In this document: positions 29,456 through 38,241 of the stretch, one piece after another
Layout: every line of letters starts with the position of its first letter
Numbering within the stretch: the first letter of the stretch is position 1
Assembly: GCA_021287185.1 (NCBI GenBank)
Contig: JAJTAZ010000011.1
Location: forward strand, 124,001-188,000
Source of the DNA: Burkholderiales bacterium
Lineage (GTDB): Bacteria; Pseudomonadota; Gammaproteobacteria; Burkholderiales; Burkholderiaceae
Reading direction: 5' to 3'
Length of the DNA stretch: 64,000 bases
Notes under the pieces: model-generated
Databases searched by the model: none
What the model saw: the letters and a program-made list of their open reading frames with translations, nothing else
What the model was told of the DNA's origin: nothing
Position numbers and translations under genes: made by a program

Positions 29456-30988
29456 TTATTCATAGCCCAACTCCGCAAGGTATTGACTCATTTGTGTTTC
29501 GATGTCGTTTAATTGCGCTTGCAGTTTGAGCCGCTCGACGCGTACTGCCATGAGGTCTATCTCGGCTTCTTCTTCAAAGGTATCCACGTAACGTGGTATG
29601 TTTAGGTTGTAGTCGTTCTCTTTAATCTCATCCAAAGTCGCAAGGTAGGCGTATTTGTCGACGTTGGTGCGTGCGCGGTAGGTGGTGATGATTTTTTCGA
29701 TGTTAGTTGCTGAGAGTATGTTTTGATTTTTACCCGATTCGTAGTCACGGCTGGCATCAATGAACAGTACGTTTGGGTCGGTTTTGGTCTTTTTGAATAT
29801 CAGTATGGCAGCAGGGATGCCTGTGCCGTAAAAGAGTTTTTCGGGTAGTCCGATGACGGTATCGAGTAGGTTTTCGTCTATGAGTTTTTGACGAATGACA
29901 CCCTCGGATGAACCCCGAAACAGTACGCCGTGTGGCACAACCACCCCCATGCGCCCTGATTTGGGTTTCATGGTTTCGATCATGTGGCTGATAAAGGCGT
30001 AGTCGCCTTTGGTTTTGGGCGGGATGCCTCGGCGGAATCGACTGAATTTGTCATTTTCCGCGCCATCATGCCCCCATTGGTCTAACGAAAACGGTGGATT
30101 AGCCGTCACGATGTCAAAGAGCATGAGGTCGCCATTTTTGTCCAATAGTTTGGGGTTGCGGATGGTGTCGCCCCATTCGATTTTGTGGTTGTCTTCGCCA
30201 TGCAAGAACATATTCATTTTGGCAAGTGACCATGTGGAGCCGATGGCTTCTTGACCATATAAGGCGTAGTTTTTACTGCCGTGGTTGGCAAGGATTTTGC
30301 GCCCGCATTTCATCAATAATGAGCCTGAACCACAGGCAGGGTCGCAAATGGTGTCGTTGGGCTGTGGGTCAAGCAGTTCGGCAATCAAGTCTGAGACTTC
30401 GGGCGGTGTGTAGAACTCACCTGCTTTTTGTCCACCACTGGCGGCAAACTTTTTAATCAGGTATTCGTAGGCATTGCCAATTACATCCAATGAACCCACA
30501 CGGGTGGGCTTGAGGTCCAGTTCTGGTTTGTCAAATACTTCGATAAGCGCACGTAGGATGTCGTTTTTTTGTTTTTCCTCACCTAGTTTGTCGGTGTTAA
30601 AACTGATGTCTTGGAACACGCTTTTGCCTGCGTCTTTGAGCTTGGTGCCGTTGGCTTCCTCTATGGCATGCAGGGCTTTGTCTATGCGTTCGCCATTGCC
30701 TGGCTCGTAACGCGAATCAAAAAGTTTGTAAAAACTGGACTGTGGCGGCAATACGAAACGTTCGTTTTTCATCATTTCATGGATGAGTTCTGGCTCATCG
30801 CCGTACTGCGCTTTGTAATTGTCGTAGTGGTCTTGCCATACATCGGAGATGTATTTGAGAAAGAGCATGGTCAGGATGAAATCTTTATACGTGTCCGCGC
30901 TGATGGTGCCACGAAAGACATCGCAGGCGTTCCATAATGCGTTGTTGATGTCGTCTTGCTTAATTGGAGTGACTTGGGTGTGTGTCAT
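29456..30988 (-). CDS. hsdM: Type I restriction-modification methylase (M) subunit
   Basis: A 510-residue N6-adenine methyltransferase. The SAM-binding motif DPACGSGSLL lies at about 215-224 and the catalytic NPPF motif in TANPPFSL at about 294-301. An N-terminal helical domain (HsdM_N) starts with NNALWNACDVFRGTISADTY. It follows the half-S gene after seven bases. Confidence 0.97.
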   Translation of the reverse strand: MTHTQVTPIKQDDINNALWNACDVFRGTISADTYKDFILTMLFLKYISDVWQDHYDNYKAQYGDEPELIHEMMKNERFVLPPQSSFYKLFDSRYEPGNGERIDKALHAIEEANGTKLKDAGKSVFQDISFNTDKLGEEKQKNDILRALIEVFDKPELDLKPTRVGSLDVIGNAYEYLIKKFAASGGQKAGEFYTPPEVSDLIAELLDPQPNDTICDPACGSGSLLMKCGRKILANHGSKNYALYGQEAIGSTWSLAKMNMFLHGEDNHKIEWGDTIRNPKLLDKNGDLMLFDIVTANPPFSLDQWGHDGAENDKFSRFRRGIPPKTKGDYAFISHMIETMKPKSGRMGVVVPHGVLFRGSSEGVIRQKLIDENLLDTVIGLPEKLFYGTGIPAAILIFKKTKTDPNVLFIDASRDYESGKNQNILSATNIEKIITTYRARTNVDKYAYLATLDEIKENDYNLNIPRYVDTFEEEAEIDLMAVRVERLKLQAQLNDIETQMSQYLAELGYE

Positions 30989-30995
30989 GGTGTGC

Positions 30996-31583
30996 TCAGT
31001 TATTTGGGTTGGATTGAATGAGTTGATTGACCAATGCGGTTTGCATTTGGGCTGTATTGGTACGCATTTGCTCTAATAAACGGTATTCTTCGCGGAACAG
31101 TCGGGCGAGTGATACGATGTGTTGTTGTTGCGCCATGGGTGGAATGATGACGGGTGTGTTCTCTAATGCGGTGCGTTTGAGGCTTTTTGAGATCGCACCT
31201 TCGGCTGATTTTTCAAAATATCTTTGCGTGGGCACTTGATTGAGCCACCATGTTAAGTATTCGGGTAATATTTGTGCGTTTATTTTACTCAGCACAAAAA
31301 AAGCGGGCGCAGCAACTGCCTGAAAACCTTGTGGAATGTCTTGTATATGTGCCGCAAAGAAATTAAAGCCTCGTGCAACCACAATCACATCGCCATCGCA
31401 TAACCACTGCGGCATTTTTTTACCTGGCAGTTGAGTTGGAACGCAAGTCTTCCAATTCACGCCATTGGTTTTAGATACATCCTTCATTTGAATCAAGAGT
31501 TCTTTCGACTCGGGCGACTGAATCACTTGTGACCTGAGTTGAAAGCCAAGCTCAATGGAGGCGATTTGATTTAGAATTTGCAT
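30996..31583 (-). CDS. Half-sized type I specificity (HsdS-like) subunit
   Basis: A protein of about 195 residues with a single target-recognition domain: ELGFQLRSQVI near the N-terminus and PPMAQQQHIVSLARLFREEY with a terminal helix rich in leucine. Full HsdS proteins have two such units. Half-size S proteins can work as dimers. It lies upstream of hsdM by seven bases, while a full hsdS lies downstream. Start is uncertain: ATG at 31583 fits the domain, an ATG at 31634 is possible. Confidence 0.75.
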   Translation of the reverse strand: MQILNQIASIELGFQLRSQVIQSPESKELLIQMKDVSKTNGVNWKTCVPTQLPGKKMPQWLCDGDVIVVARGFNFFAAHIQDIPQGFQAVAAPAFFVLSKINAQILPEYLTWWLNQVPTQRYFEKSAEGAISKSLKRTALENTPVIIPPMAQQQHIVSLARLFREEYRLLEQMRTNTAQMQTALVNQLIQSNPNN

Positions 31584-31757
31584 TGCAGTAATTGGTTTTT
31601 TGTATAAACGGCTAAATTTTACACAATTCCGCATCTCAAGTCAATTAAAATTTATGCAGTAATATTTTTACTACAATTAAGTGGGTGCGCTACTGTTAAT
31701 AAGAAAATGAGTTAAATCACCATTAATAAAGCGTTACGCGTTAATGGTGTCAAACTA

Positions 31758-31955
31758 TCAATCAAAATATTTATATTGGTTCAAGTTTGCATTACCAAAC
31801 GAATTCAAAAACTCAGTTCTATGATTGATATCTGCACCTAACCACTCATCATACCGCCCTCGCGGTAGTATCGCGATTATGCGCTTTTCGTCCTTTGGCT
31901 TGTGAAACTGGCGCATCGCATCAGAATGCGCAAGGTCTTTAAAATGACTGCACAC
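31758..31955 (-). pseudogene. Remnant of an SRAP (YedK/HMCES-like) gene
   Basis: The 65 residues contain MRQFHKPKDEKRIIAILPRG and YDEWLGA, the C-terminal signature of SOS response-associated peptidases that protect abasic sites in single-stranded DNA. The N-terminal catalytic Cys2 region is absent, so this is a 3' fragment. Confidence 0.65.
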
Positions 31956-31971
31956 AGATTAAGTTTTCGCT

Positions 31972-32217
31972 TTAATGGTTTGTATGAGTATTGGAAATGC
32001 CCTTAATTATCATTTTTCCCGTCGATTTTATTTGCTGATACATGGCATCAGGGGCGATGTCGATTTCATTTGGCCAGGTTTAAAATTCATCTTTGCAATG
32101 GGCTTGCTTAAAGAAATTTTGATTTCTCAAAGGTTCGAAGATATTTTGCAGTGCATCAGGCTCAAATATCACAACACCTTCAGTGCCGTCTTGGTGTTTT
32201 GGGTGCTCATGGTATGC
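31972..32217 (-). pseudogene. Remnant of a DUF2442 gene
   Basis: Read on the minus strand, the frame gives DGTEGVVIFEPDALQNIFEP, then LRNQNFFKQ, a TAA stop at 32080-32082, and WPNEIDIAPDAMYQQI. This follows the DUF2442 pattern (LrD...F, then WPNG-DIAPD-LY). It has no start codon (two stops directly upstream) and one internal stop, so it is decayed. DUF2442 genes are often paired with a DUF4160 gene in toxin-antitoxin-like units; none is seen here. Confidence 0.6.
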
Positions 32218-32297
32218 TCACTAAATAGATTATTTGATTGCTGTGACAATAATCAAATTATAAGCACGAATGAGTTTTAGGAGGGGTGTTTTTTCAA

Positions 32298-32564
32298 CTA
32301 AAACGAATCATCCCAAGAGTTGCTTGAAAAACTGTCATTCAAATCGAATAAAGACGAATGCTCGAATGAGTCATGTAAATTCGTACCAAACGGATTGCCC
32401 TCAATGTCCAAGCCAGCCATACCGCCTACCATTGGCAATCCATTGGCAGGGTTGATGGTAAAGTCGTCTTGATATGATTTTGTATCATGCAATCCATCTG
32501 CGGAGGAGATAGGCTTGGGTTCTGATGTTGATAACACATTTCTAAGCCAAGAAAATAGGTTCAT
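32298..32564 (-). CDS. Small acidic protein of unknown function
   Basis: An 88-residue protein starting MNLFSWLRNVL, with GGGGGA upstream of ATG 32564. The central stretch INPANGLPMVGGMAGLDIEG followed by NPFGTN resembles small proteins I have seen in many proteobacterial accessory regions. The C-terminus is rich in Ser, Asp and Phe. No function is known to me. Confidence 0.6.
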   Translation of the reverse strand: MNLFSWLRNVLSTSEPKPISSADGLHDTKSYQDDFTINPANGLPMVGGMAGLDIEGNPFGTNLHDSFEHSSLFDLNDSFSSNSWDDSF

Positions 32565-33035
32565 AAGTCCCCCCTGTCCGTTACGCCACAATCTCTTGGA
32601 GATGTTGGCACACATCAATCTGCGGATATGACAACATATTCAATGACAGATTTCGCTATACACTCAATTTATTCACGAGCAACATGGACAAGGCGGCAAT
32701 CACAATGGGTAAAGGTCATGTACACTGTGTTCGGCTCAATGTACTCGTATATCCATGTAATCAATCATTGATTTCATTAATGCGCAATATTCGCGATACA
32801 CATCCATCACAGCATGAGTTGTGCCCTTTGGATACACTGCTTGCAGCGAATTGAGTTCACCATCAAACTAAATAGCCTACATACTGTGGTTGGAACGGTT
32901 GGCTTTTTTGTAGCATAGCAAAGATTCAAATAATTCGCTTTAAGAGTGACGTTGTAGCATAAGTTTTTGGCATAAAAAACACAAAAACCTTCGCAAAATG
33001 GAGCCGACTCAACACTTTGACTTTATAATTTCAAA
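32565..33035. other. Non-coding stretch between divergent genes
   Basis: No gene with a start codon is convincing. A 43-codon open stretch on the minus strand (32736-32867) has a protein-like look but no start and is bounded by stops, so it may be another relic. TATAAT at 33024-33029 could serve the SLOG gene. Confidence 0.4.
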
Positions 33036-33569
33036 ATGCACATCAAAAACAAAATGAACCTCACCCAAATCATCTCAGGCGGACAAACAGGCGTGGATAG
33101 AGGTGCTCTGGATGCCGCACTTGCCGCACAGTTTTCTTGTGGTGGTTATTGCCCCAAAGGCCGAAAAGCCGAAGATGGAGTGATTGATGAGCGTTACCCA
33201 CTCACCGAACTGCCCACCGCTGGCTATCGCCAACGCACCATTCGCAATTTGAGTGAGAGCGATGGGACTTTGATTTTGTATCATGGGTATTTGTCTGGTG
33301 GTACTCAAGAGACTATGGTGCAGTGCATCCGCTTGCACAAGCCATACAAATTGATAGATGCACAGGCGGTGAATGTACAATATGCCAGCGAGTTGGCATT
33401 GGCATTTGTTGCCGATTTTGATATTGCTGTGCTCAATGTGGCGGGACCAAGATTGAGCCAATGGGCGGATGGGTATCAGTATTCATTAGAAGTCATTGCC
33501 AATCTGATTGATTTTTCTAATCCTTTAAAATTATCGGGGGAAACACATGTCAACCTTGCGACCTTGTGA
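33036..33569 (+). CDS. SLOG-family protein (YspA/putative molybdenum carrier type)
   Basis: A 177-residue Rossmann-like protein. IISGGQTGVDRGALDAALA is the signature of the cpYpsA/putative molybdenum carrier group of the SLOG superfamily, and SDGTLILYHGYLSGGTQET continues it. SLOG domains bind nucleotides, and several act as sensors in defence systems. The true start may be ATG 33054 (MNLTQII); if 33036 is used, the mRNA would be nearly leaderless given TATAAT at 33024-33029. The next gene, a small membrane protein, starts 13 bases on. One of only two plus-strand genes in the island. Confidence 0.8.
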   Translation: MHIKNKMNLTQIISGGQTGVDRGALDAALAAQFSCGGYCPKGRKAEDGVIDERYPLTELPTAGYRQRTIRNLSESDGTLILYHGYLSGGTQETMVQCIRLHKPYKLIDAQAVNVQYASELALAFVADFDIAVLNVAGPRLSQWADGYQYSLEVIANLIDFSNPLKLSGETHVNLATL

Positions 33570-33582
33570 GGCCGATTTCATA

Positions 33583-33885
33583 ATGAAGCTCATTCGTTTT
33601 ATGGTGTTGGTTTATGTTTGTTTGGCAGGCTTGATGCTCATCAAACATTTTGCCAATCCCGATTATATGCAAACTCATCTGTATGTCCCAATTTTGTTTG
33701 CAGCGGGAGCACTCGCAATTCCCTTAACGTTTTTCTACGCAAAATATGATTTAGAGTCGTTTGGGCTTGAAAATATTCAAAGACTTGGGGCAAACCTCTC
33801 GGCAGAATGGCGTGATAGAGTTTGGCAAACAGGCAAAATGACTTTGTCTGAATGGGTCAAAGCCAAGCGGATGATCAATCAATAA
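33583..33885 (+). CDS. Small two-helix membrane protein
   Basis: A 100-residue protein with hydrophobic helices at about 5-20 and 36-53 followed by a charged helical tail ending WVKAKRMINQ. Start chosen at MKLIRF, with GAGG upstream; a frame from 33547 would overlap the SLOG gene. Not recognised. Its place after a SLOG gene recalls SLOG-membrane effector pairs, which is inference only. Confidence 0.6.
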   Translation: MKLIRFMVLVYVCLAGLMLIKHFANPDYMQTHLYVPILFAAGALAIPLTFFYAKYDLESFGLENIQRLGANLSAEWRDRVWQTGKMTLSEWVKAKRMINQ

Positions 33886-33942
33886 ATGCCACTGGCCGTG
33901 GGGGCGGGTCTGCATGAGTTCATGCAGACCTTTTGTGATTTA

Positions 33943-34644
33943 TCAGCGCAACCCTCGCGCCACTGCCTCCATCAACGCCACCTGAGTTTTAAGTTCATCA
34001 TGGTGCACCTGTGTGAGGGCTATTTCGTCCAAAACAGTTTGTTGACGGGAGTGCAATTGCTCCAAGGTTTGTCTATTGGTAGCAATTTGAGTTTGAGTAT
34101 TTACCAACTCCAGTGATAAATTGGTTCGCGCTTGATTGACCGACTGACGTTGCTTCTCGATTTCTGTCTCTACCAATGCCAACTCTTCACGCTTACGTTC
34201 TATCGCATGAAACTCAGACTGACGATCGCTCATTAACTTGCCAATTCGGTTGATTCCAAATAATAACAACAGCAATATCAAACCCACCAATATCGTTAGT
34301 TTAACCACGGAAATTACCCATACCTGCCACTTATCCAAGCCCCCAAACCCTAAAGCAATTAGTTCACGACCTTCCTTTGTCATAGCATCTGTACACACAG
34401 GTATCAATACATCACAACCCTTCACAATCGAGGCTTGACGCTCTTTGTAATCTCGATTGTGATAAATCTCTTGTGCCCATGCATTGAAACTTTGCTCTTG
34501 CGCCTTGAGTTGGTGGATTAACTGGGTATTGAGTGCGAAGCATCGTTGGTTACTTTGTTGGCAGGTGTCTGAACATAGTTTTGTGCAACCGTTTAAACTG
34601 ATAACCAACACCAGCCCCATCAATAGTCTTTGAATTCTTGGCAT
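33943..34644 (-). CDS. Lipoprotein with membrane helix and coiled coil
   Basis: A 233-residue protein. A signal sequence ends in a lipobox-like LNGC, followed by several Cys residues (CTKLCSDTCQQSNQRC). A second hydrophobic helix at about 109-129 is followed by a long coiled coil (about 135-230). Not recognised. It overlaps the gene upstream by 25 bases, so the two form a unit. Topology could place the coiled coil in the cytoplasm. Confidence 0.6.
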   Translation of the reverse strand: MPRIQRLLMGLVLVISLNGCTKLCSDTCQQSNQRCFALNTQLIHQLKAQEQSFNAWAQEIYHNRDYKERQASIVKGCDVLIPVCTDAMTKEGRELIALGFGGLDKWQVWVISVVKLTILVGLILLLLLFGINRIGKLMSDRQSEFHAIERKREELALVETEIEKQRQSVNQARTNLSLELVNTQTQIATNRQTLEQLHSRQQTVLDEIALTQVHHDELKTQVALMEAVARGLR

Positions 34645-35402
34645 AGCACTTTCCTTTCAATACCTTCGGGTAAGGTAAACAAACCGTTTGTCTCCCAAAA
34701 TCGCTTCTTGTTTTGCACCCAACGTGGTATCTGATTGCCTCCAGTCAATGCTTGCTTATAACGTTTGATAATCGCTGGTGCATCCGAAATCAGAAACAGT
34801 TGATTGACAGCACCCGAGGTGATGGATTGTGCACAACCAATAATGAATTGGTCAAAAGGTCGATTCCACTTGGCAGTCAATTCGATTTCTACGCCAATGC
34901 GTGCATTGCCAATGTGCCAAATTACATCGTGTTGTTTCACACCTGACTCGGCAATACGTTGGATTTCCTTCTCGGTTTGAAAGCCAATAAATTTTTCACT
35001 GCCCATCACGTTTGCTGTGACTTTTTGGGCATACAGTCCATGGCGCAGAAAATCTTGCTTGATTTTGTGTGGGTCAAGTTCGTAAGGCAATAACTCATCC
35101 TCATCCAAAAGTCGTTCGACATCATTTAAGCCCGTGCGCGTTAGGGTCAGAATCTTGCTCGGCACACCTTTGGTAATACCTCCGTTTCCAGTGCGCGTCT
35201 CAATTAACAAACCCCGTTTGACCAACCGTGAAGACAATCCTCGCCCAACGTTTCCAGCCAAAGAATCAATGACCGATGGCGCAGACCAGCCCCATTTATA
35301 AATCCACTTCAAAGCCAATTGCTCCTTGTGTTTACCACGCGCACGAGGTGACATCCCTGCCAGCAAGCGTTCGCGGTTTTCGTTGCGTATTTCGTAATTC
35401 AT
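34620..35402 (-). CDS. Winged-helix plus nuclease-like protein of unknown function
   Basis: A 260-residue basic protein. The N-terminal half looks like a winged helix (QLALKWIYKWGWSAPSVIDS, then RLVKRGLLIETRTG). The C-terminal half has HDVIWHIGNARIGVEIELTAK, which looks like the core of a restriction-endonuclease-like fold. This resembles replication-relaxation or mobilisation accessory proteins of integrative elements, but I cannot assign it. ATG 35402 has AGGAT upstream; an earlier ATG at 35420 is possible. Confidence 0.55.
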   Translation of the reverse strand: MNYEIRNENRERLLAGMSPRARGKHKEQLALKWIYKWGWSAPSVIDSLAGNVGRGLSSRLVKRGLLIETRTGNGGITKGVPSKILTLTRTGLNDVERLLDEDELLPYELDPHKIKQDFLRHGLYAQKVTANVMGSEKFIGFQTEKEIQRIAESGVKQHDVIWHIGNARIGVEIELTAKWNRPFDQFIIGCAQSITSGAVNQLFLISDAPAIIKRYKQALTGGNQIPRWVQNKKRFWETNGLFTLPEGIERKVLCQEFKDY

Positions 35403-35463
35403 TTTGAACATCCTATCCATTTTTTATGTACGAAATGAATGCGCCATAGCCTATAGGGATGGT

Positions 35464-35933
35464 GTTGTTTTAAGCGTCCAACATCGTGCTTGCGGTATCC
35501 CGCACTCGCGAGGGCGAGACACACGACTGGCGTGGCTGAACGCCACACCTGAGCACTTAAAACAACCTCCGCAGGTATCCTGCTTCGCGTCTTTTACAAA
35601 GACTTGACGGCCCGCCGCTGAAAAGCGCGACTCCCCTGCTCGGAGGGCGTATGCCAAGGCATCCTTCGGTCTGCGACCGACCCTCGTGCCTCTCTGCGCT
35701 CTCGCTTTTAGAGTCACGGCTACACTTTCGTGTAGTCCGAACAGGGGAGTCGCGCTTCGCTTGACGGGCGGGGCTGCGCCCCCCAAACCCGAACCGACTC
35801 GCTTGGGCGAGTCTTTGCCTGCGCGACGCTTTGATTTTGGACGATTGTCCAAAATCAAACCTGCTTGGCAATTCGGATTCGGCTCCCCCCAGCCCCGTGC
35901 TACCGCACGGGGTGGAGGCTGAACGCCTCCACC
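35464..35933. repeat. Array of nested hairpins
   Basis: This GC-rich, gene-free stretch has at least eleven inverted repeats. Pairs: 35464-35474/35556-35566; 35491-35495/35500-35504; 35505-35509/35514-35518; 35532-35536/35542-35546; 35623-35644/35736-35757 (22 bases, one mismatch); 35720-35725/35730-35735; 35770-35774/35778-35782; 35796-35802/35807-35813; 35830-35842/35847-35859 (13 bases, perfect); 35893-35900/35905-35912; 35911-35919/35925-35933. Open frames exist in several phases but look like translations of palindromes. A structured RNA or a DNA replication signal is likely. Confidence 0.75.
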
Positions 35934-36039
35934 GCTACACGGCTGAACCCCATTTTGTTTGTGACACATTCATTTCGTGGTTGAATCAGTTAACATTTTT
36001 GAGTCTATTTGACCCAATTGCTTTGTTGGTGTGGTGAGA

Positions 36040-36153
36040 CTGGCAGAACTGGTAAGTCTGTGAGAACAATTCAGCAATATTTTAGTGAAACGCCTATAAA
36101 TAGGCTGTTTCACCAGTATTGCCAGTTCTGCCACGCTCGCCACACTTACCAGT
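36040..36153. other. Candidate replication origin of the island
   Basis: TGGCAGAACTGG (36041-36052) and its complement (36122-36133), and ACTGGTAAGT (36048-36057) and its complement (36144-36153), form overlapping inverted repeats. Between them lies a hairpin with arms GTGAAAC/GTTTCAC (36085-36113). It sits directly past the end of the primase-helicase gene, where P4-like elements have origin sequences bound by their primase. Function inferred from place and repeats. Confidence 0.45.
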
Positions 36154-36162
36154 ACCGCCAAA

Positions 36163-38241
36163 CTAAGCACAGGCTGGACTTTGATTCACCAAGTGCGGTG
36201 AAATCGGTGGCAGACACCAGTATGTCTCGGATGGAAACGTATTGGTGCGCTGTCGCACTACTTTTAAAGCCGTGCCAGCACGCTCAACACTGCGCCAACT
36301 GATGGATGGTCGTTCTTCAACAATGCTTTTGATATCGCTGACTTTGAGCGATGAGCCATCTTTGAGTAAGTCGATCAGCAGTTTGGATGGTTCAGTCAAA
36401 TTTTCTGTGTCATCTGCATTGTCGAACGTAAATTCTTTGAACAGCTGACTTGCCGTTTCTGCGCGATACTCGCCCCATACGATGCGTGAAGTTTCGATTT
36501 CTTGACCCAAATCATTTAATACCGTATGCGATTCAATCGTGTATTCATAACCACCGATGAGTGGAGCAAGGTTGTTCTTGATAATCGCGACCACACAAGT
36601 ATTGTCACTGTCGCGTCGTTTTGTACCCCACGCCACCCGTGGCACGGCGATGTAAGCTTGACTGCCGAGTACATCGTCACTGATGTTTTGAGCATTGCTG
36701 CTTTTACGGTAGTGGGTGATGCCGATGACCGCACAGTTGAGTTCCTGCGCCATATCGACAATCGGCTGTAAGCCTGAACGAACATCACTGGATTTGTTGC
36801 TGTCGCCTGCAACCACCGAGACGATAGGATCAATGATGATGAGGCCAATATCACCTATTTGCTCGGCTTTGGCTTTAAGGTCGGGCAGGTCTATCGCAAA
36901 GTCAAATGGTCGATATCGACCATTTGGTTCAGTCACACCTTGCACCAAATGAATGCGGTTCATCTGCGCGGATGCAGCTTTGAAGCGTGGTGTGATGACA
37001 GTACTGATATCATCTTCACCTGACCACATCAAGATGCTAAATGGAGGATTAACCGAGCCATCAGGTAAGTGCTTGCCTGCTGATAACTTGGCAGCAATGC
37101 TAATAGCCAATTGTGTTTTACCAGTCCCAGCCTGTCCTGCAAGCAAAGTCAATTTACCGAGGGGGAGCCAGTTTTTTATCAACCAAGCGATTGGTTCCAT
37201 CTTGACTTGATCAAGACTGATGGTGTCCACCCCTTTGGTACCTGCCGTGTGATGTTGGCGTTCATCAATTGGACTTTGCACCAACGGTTGAGATGTAGGT
37301 GGTGGTTGATTGAGCGCAGCGTTGATTTGACGCGCAACTTCTTCAAGTCCAGCCAATTGGTGAAGATCGTTAAAGTCTGTGGGCTTTTGACTCGCATCGC
37401 AGTTGGCAAAATCTGGAATCACCAAGCACGCATGGATGGCTTTTGCTGCTTCAGAGGCTTTTTGCACACCAATGTTGACTTCGCCCCAAGTATCGTTGTC
37501 TGCCGCTATGATGATGGTTTGGTCAGGCTTTTTGCTTTTAGCAATGTGCTGAGCGACTGGCAGTAGATTACCAGCATCAAATGCCACGATGACTTGGTAG
37601 TTGGTCGCTTGCGCAATGCTCGCGCCTGTGGCAAAGCCTTCGCAAATAACGTAGATGTTGCTATCGTTTTTGCTAATTTGTAAGTAACATCCTTTCTTTT
37701 TGCCACCCGTCATATACTTTTTTGAACCATCGGGCGATATGAACTGGATATTGACGATGTAGGGCTGTCCTTGCTCATCATCCCCGTCACAGATAGGTAC
37801 AACCAACGTGTCTGTATTTCCAAGCACTTTGCAACCATAAGGCCGAATGCCTTTGCGTTTAGCATAAGCGTTGTCCGTCGTTGCGTCGCGAGTGCTCAAA
37901 ATTAGCTTTTGCGCTCGGATTTTGACTTCTTGGTGCATTTTGGCTTTTGCTTCAGCATACTGTTGCTTTGCTTTTGCAATGCTTTCAGCATACGCTTTGC
38001 GTTCCACCCCCGAAAGGGTTTGTACAGATTTGGAACACCAGACTTCACTCAAACCTGTGCGCCAATTCCCGCATGCGCCAACAAGCAGATCCCCATGTTC
38101 AAATAGTGTGTACCAACCACTGCTTTGGTCAGTTTTATCACCTGCGACTTTGAAGCGGTGGAATTTCCCATCAATAATTATTGGCTTTACGTGTTGCCCC
38201 ACTTTGTTTAACAAGCTTTTAAATTCGAGGAGGTGGTTCAT
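36163..38241 (-). CDS. Primase-helicase-like replication protein (Toprim and AAA domains)
   Basis: A 692-residue protein. The N-terminal region is primase-like; a Toprim domain spans about 195-260 (VICEGFATG, AFDAGNL, AADNDTWGE). A RecA/DnaB-like or RepA-like ATPase follows with Walker A GQAGTGKT (about 370-377) and Walker B GLIIIDP. A C-terminal winged-helix-like part ends the protein. Such proteins replicate P4-like satellites and plasmids. The start at 38241 (MNHLLEF) is chosen because it overlaps the AlpA stop as ATGA. Confidence 0.85.
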   Translation of the reverse strand: MNHLLEFKSLLNKVGQHVKPIIIDGKFHRFKVAGDKTDQSSGWYTLFEHGDLLVGACGNWRTGLSEVWCSKSVQTLSGVERKAYAESIAKAKQQYAEAKAKMHQEVKIRAQKLILSTRDATTDNAYAKRKGIRPYGCKVLGNTDTLVVPICDGDDEQGQPYIVNIQFISPDGSKKYMTGGKKKGCYLQISKNDSNIYVICEGFATGASIAQATNYQVIVAFDAGNLLPVAQHIAKSKKPDQTIIIAADNDTWGEVNIGVQKASEAAKAIHACLVIPDFANCDASQKPTDFNDLHQLAGLEEVARQINAALNQPPPTSQPLVQSPIDERQHHTAGTKGVDTISLDQVKMEPIAWLIKNWLPLGKLTLLAGQAGTGKTQLAISIAAKLSAGKHLPDGSVNPPFSILMWSGEDDISTVITPRFKAASAQMNRIHLVQGVTEPNGRYRPFDFAIDLPDLKAKAEQIGDIGLIIIDPIVSVVAGDSNKSSDVRSGLQPIVDMAQELNCAVIGITHYRKSSNAQNISDDVLGSQAYIAVPRVAWGTKRRDSDNTCVVAIIKNNLAPLIGGYEYTIESHTVLNDLGQEIETSRIVWGEYRAETASQLFKEFTFDNADDTENLTEPSKLLIDLLKDGSSLKVSDIKSIVEERPSISWRSVERAGTALKVVRQRTNTFPSETYWCLPPISPHLVNQSPACA

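Noticed and set aside
29456-30988. BREX or DISARM methylase instead of HsdM
   Set aside because: The neighbours are hsdS and hsdR with normal type I features, and no pglZ, brxC or drm gene is present.
31975-32280. 101-codon plus-strand frame
   Set aside because: The minus strand here reads as a DUF2442 relic with clear family pattern, so the plus-strand frame is a shadow.
32736-32867. 43-codon minus-strand open stretch
   Set aside because: No start codon, bounded by stops, too short to judge; listed only as a possible relic in the non-coding entry.
35451-35969. 172-codon open frame across the hairpin array
   Set aside because: Open frames exist in several phases on both strands of this segment, and the residues mirror the palindromes. 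It has no good ribosome site. It resembles peptides predicted in other islands, so it is not fully excluded.
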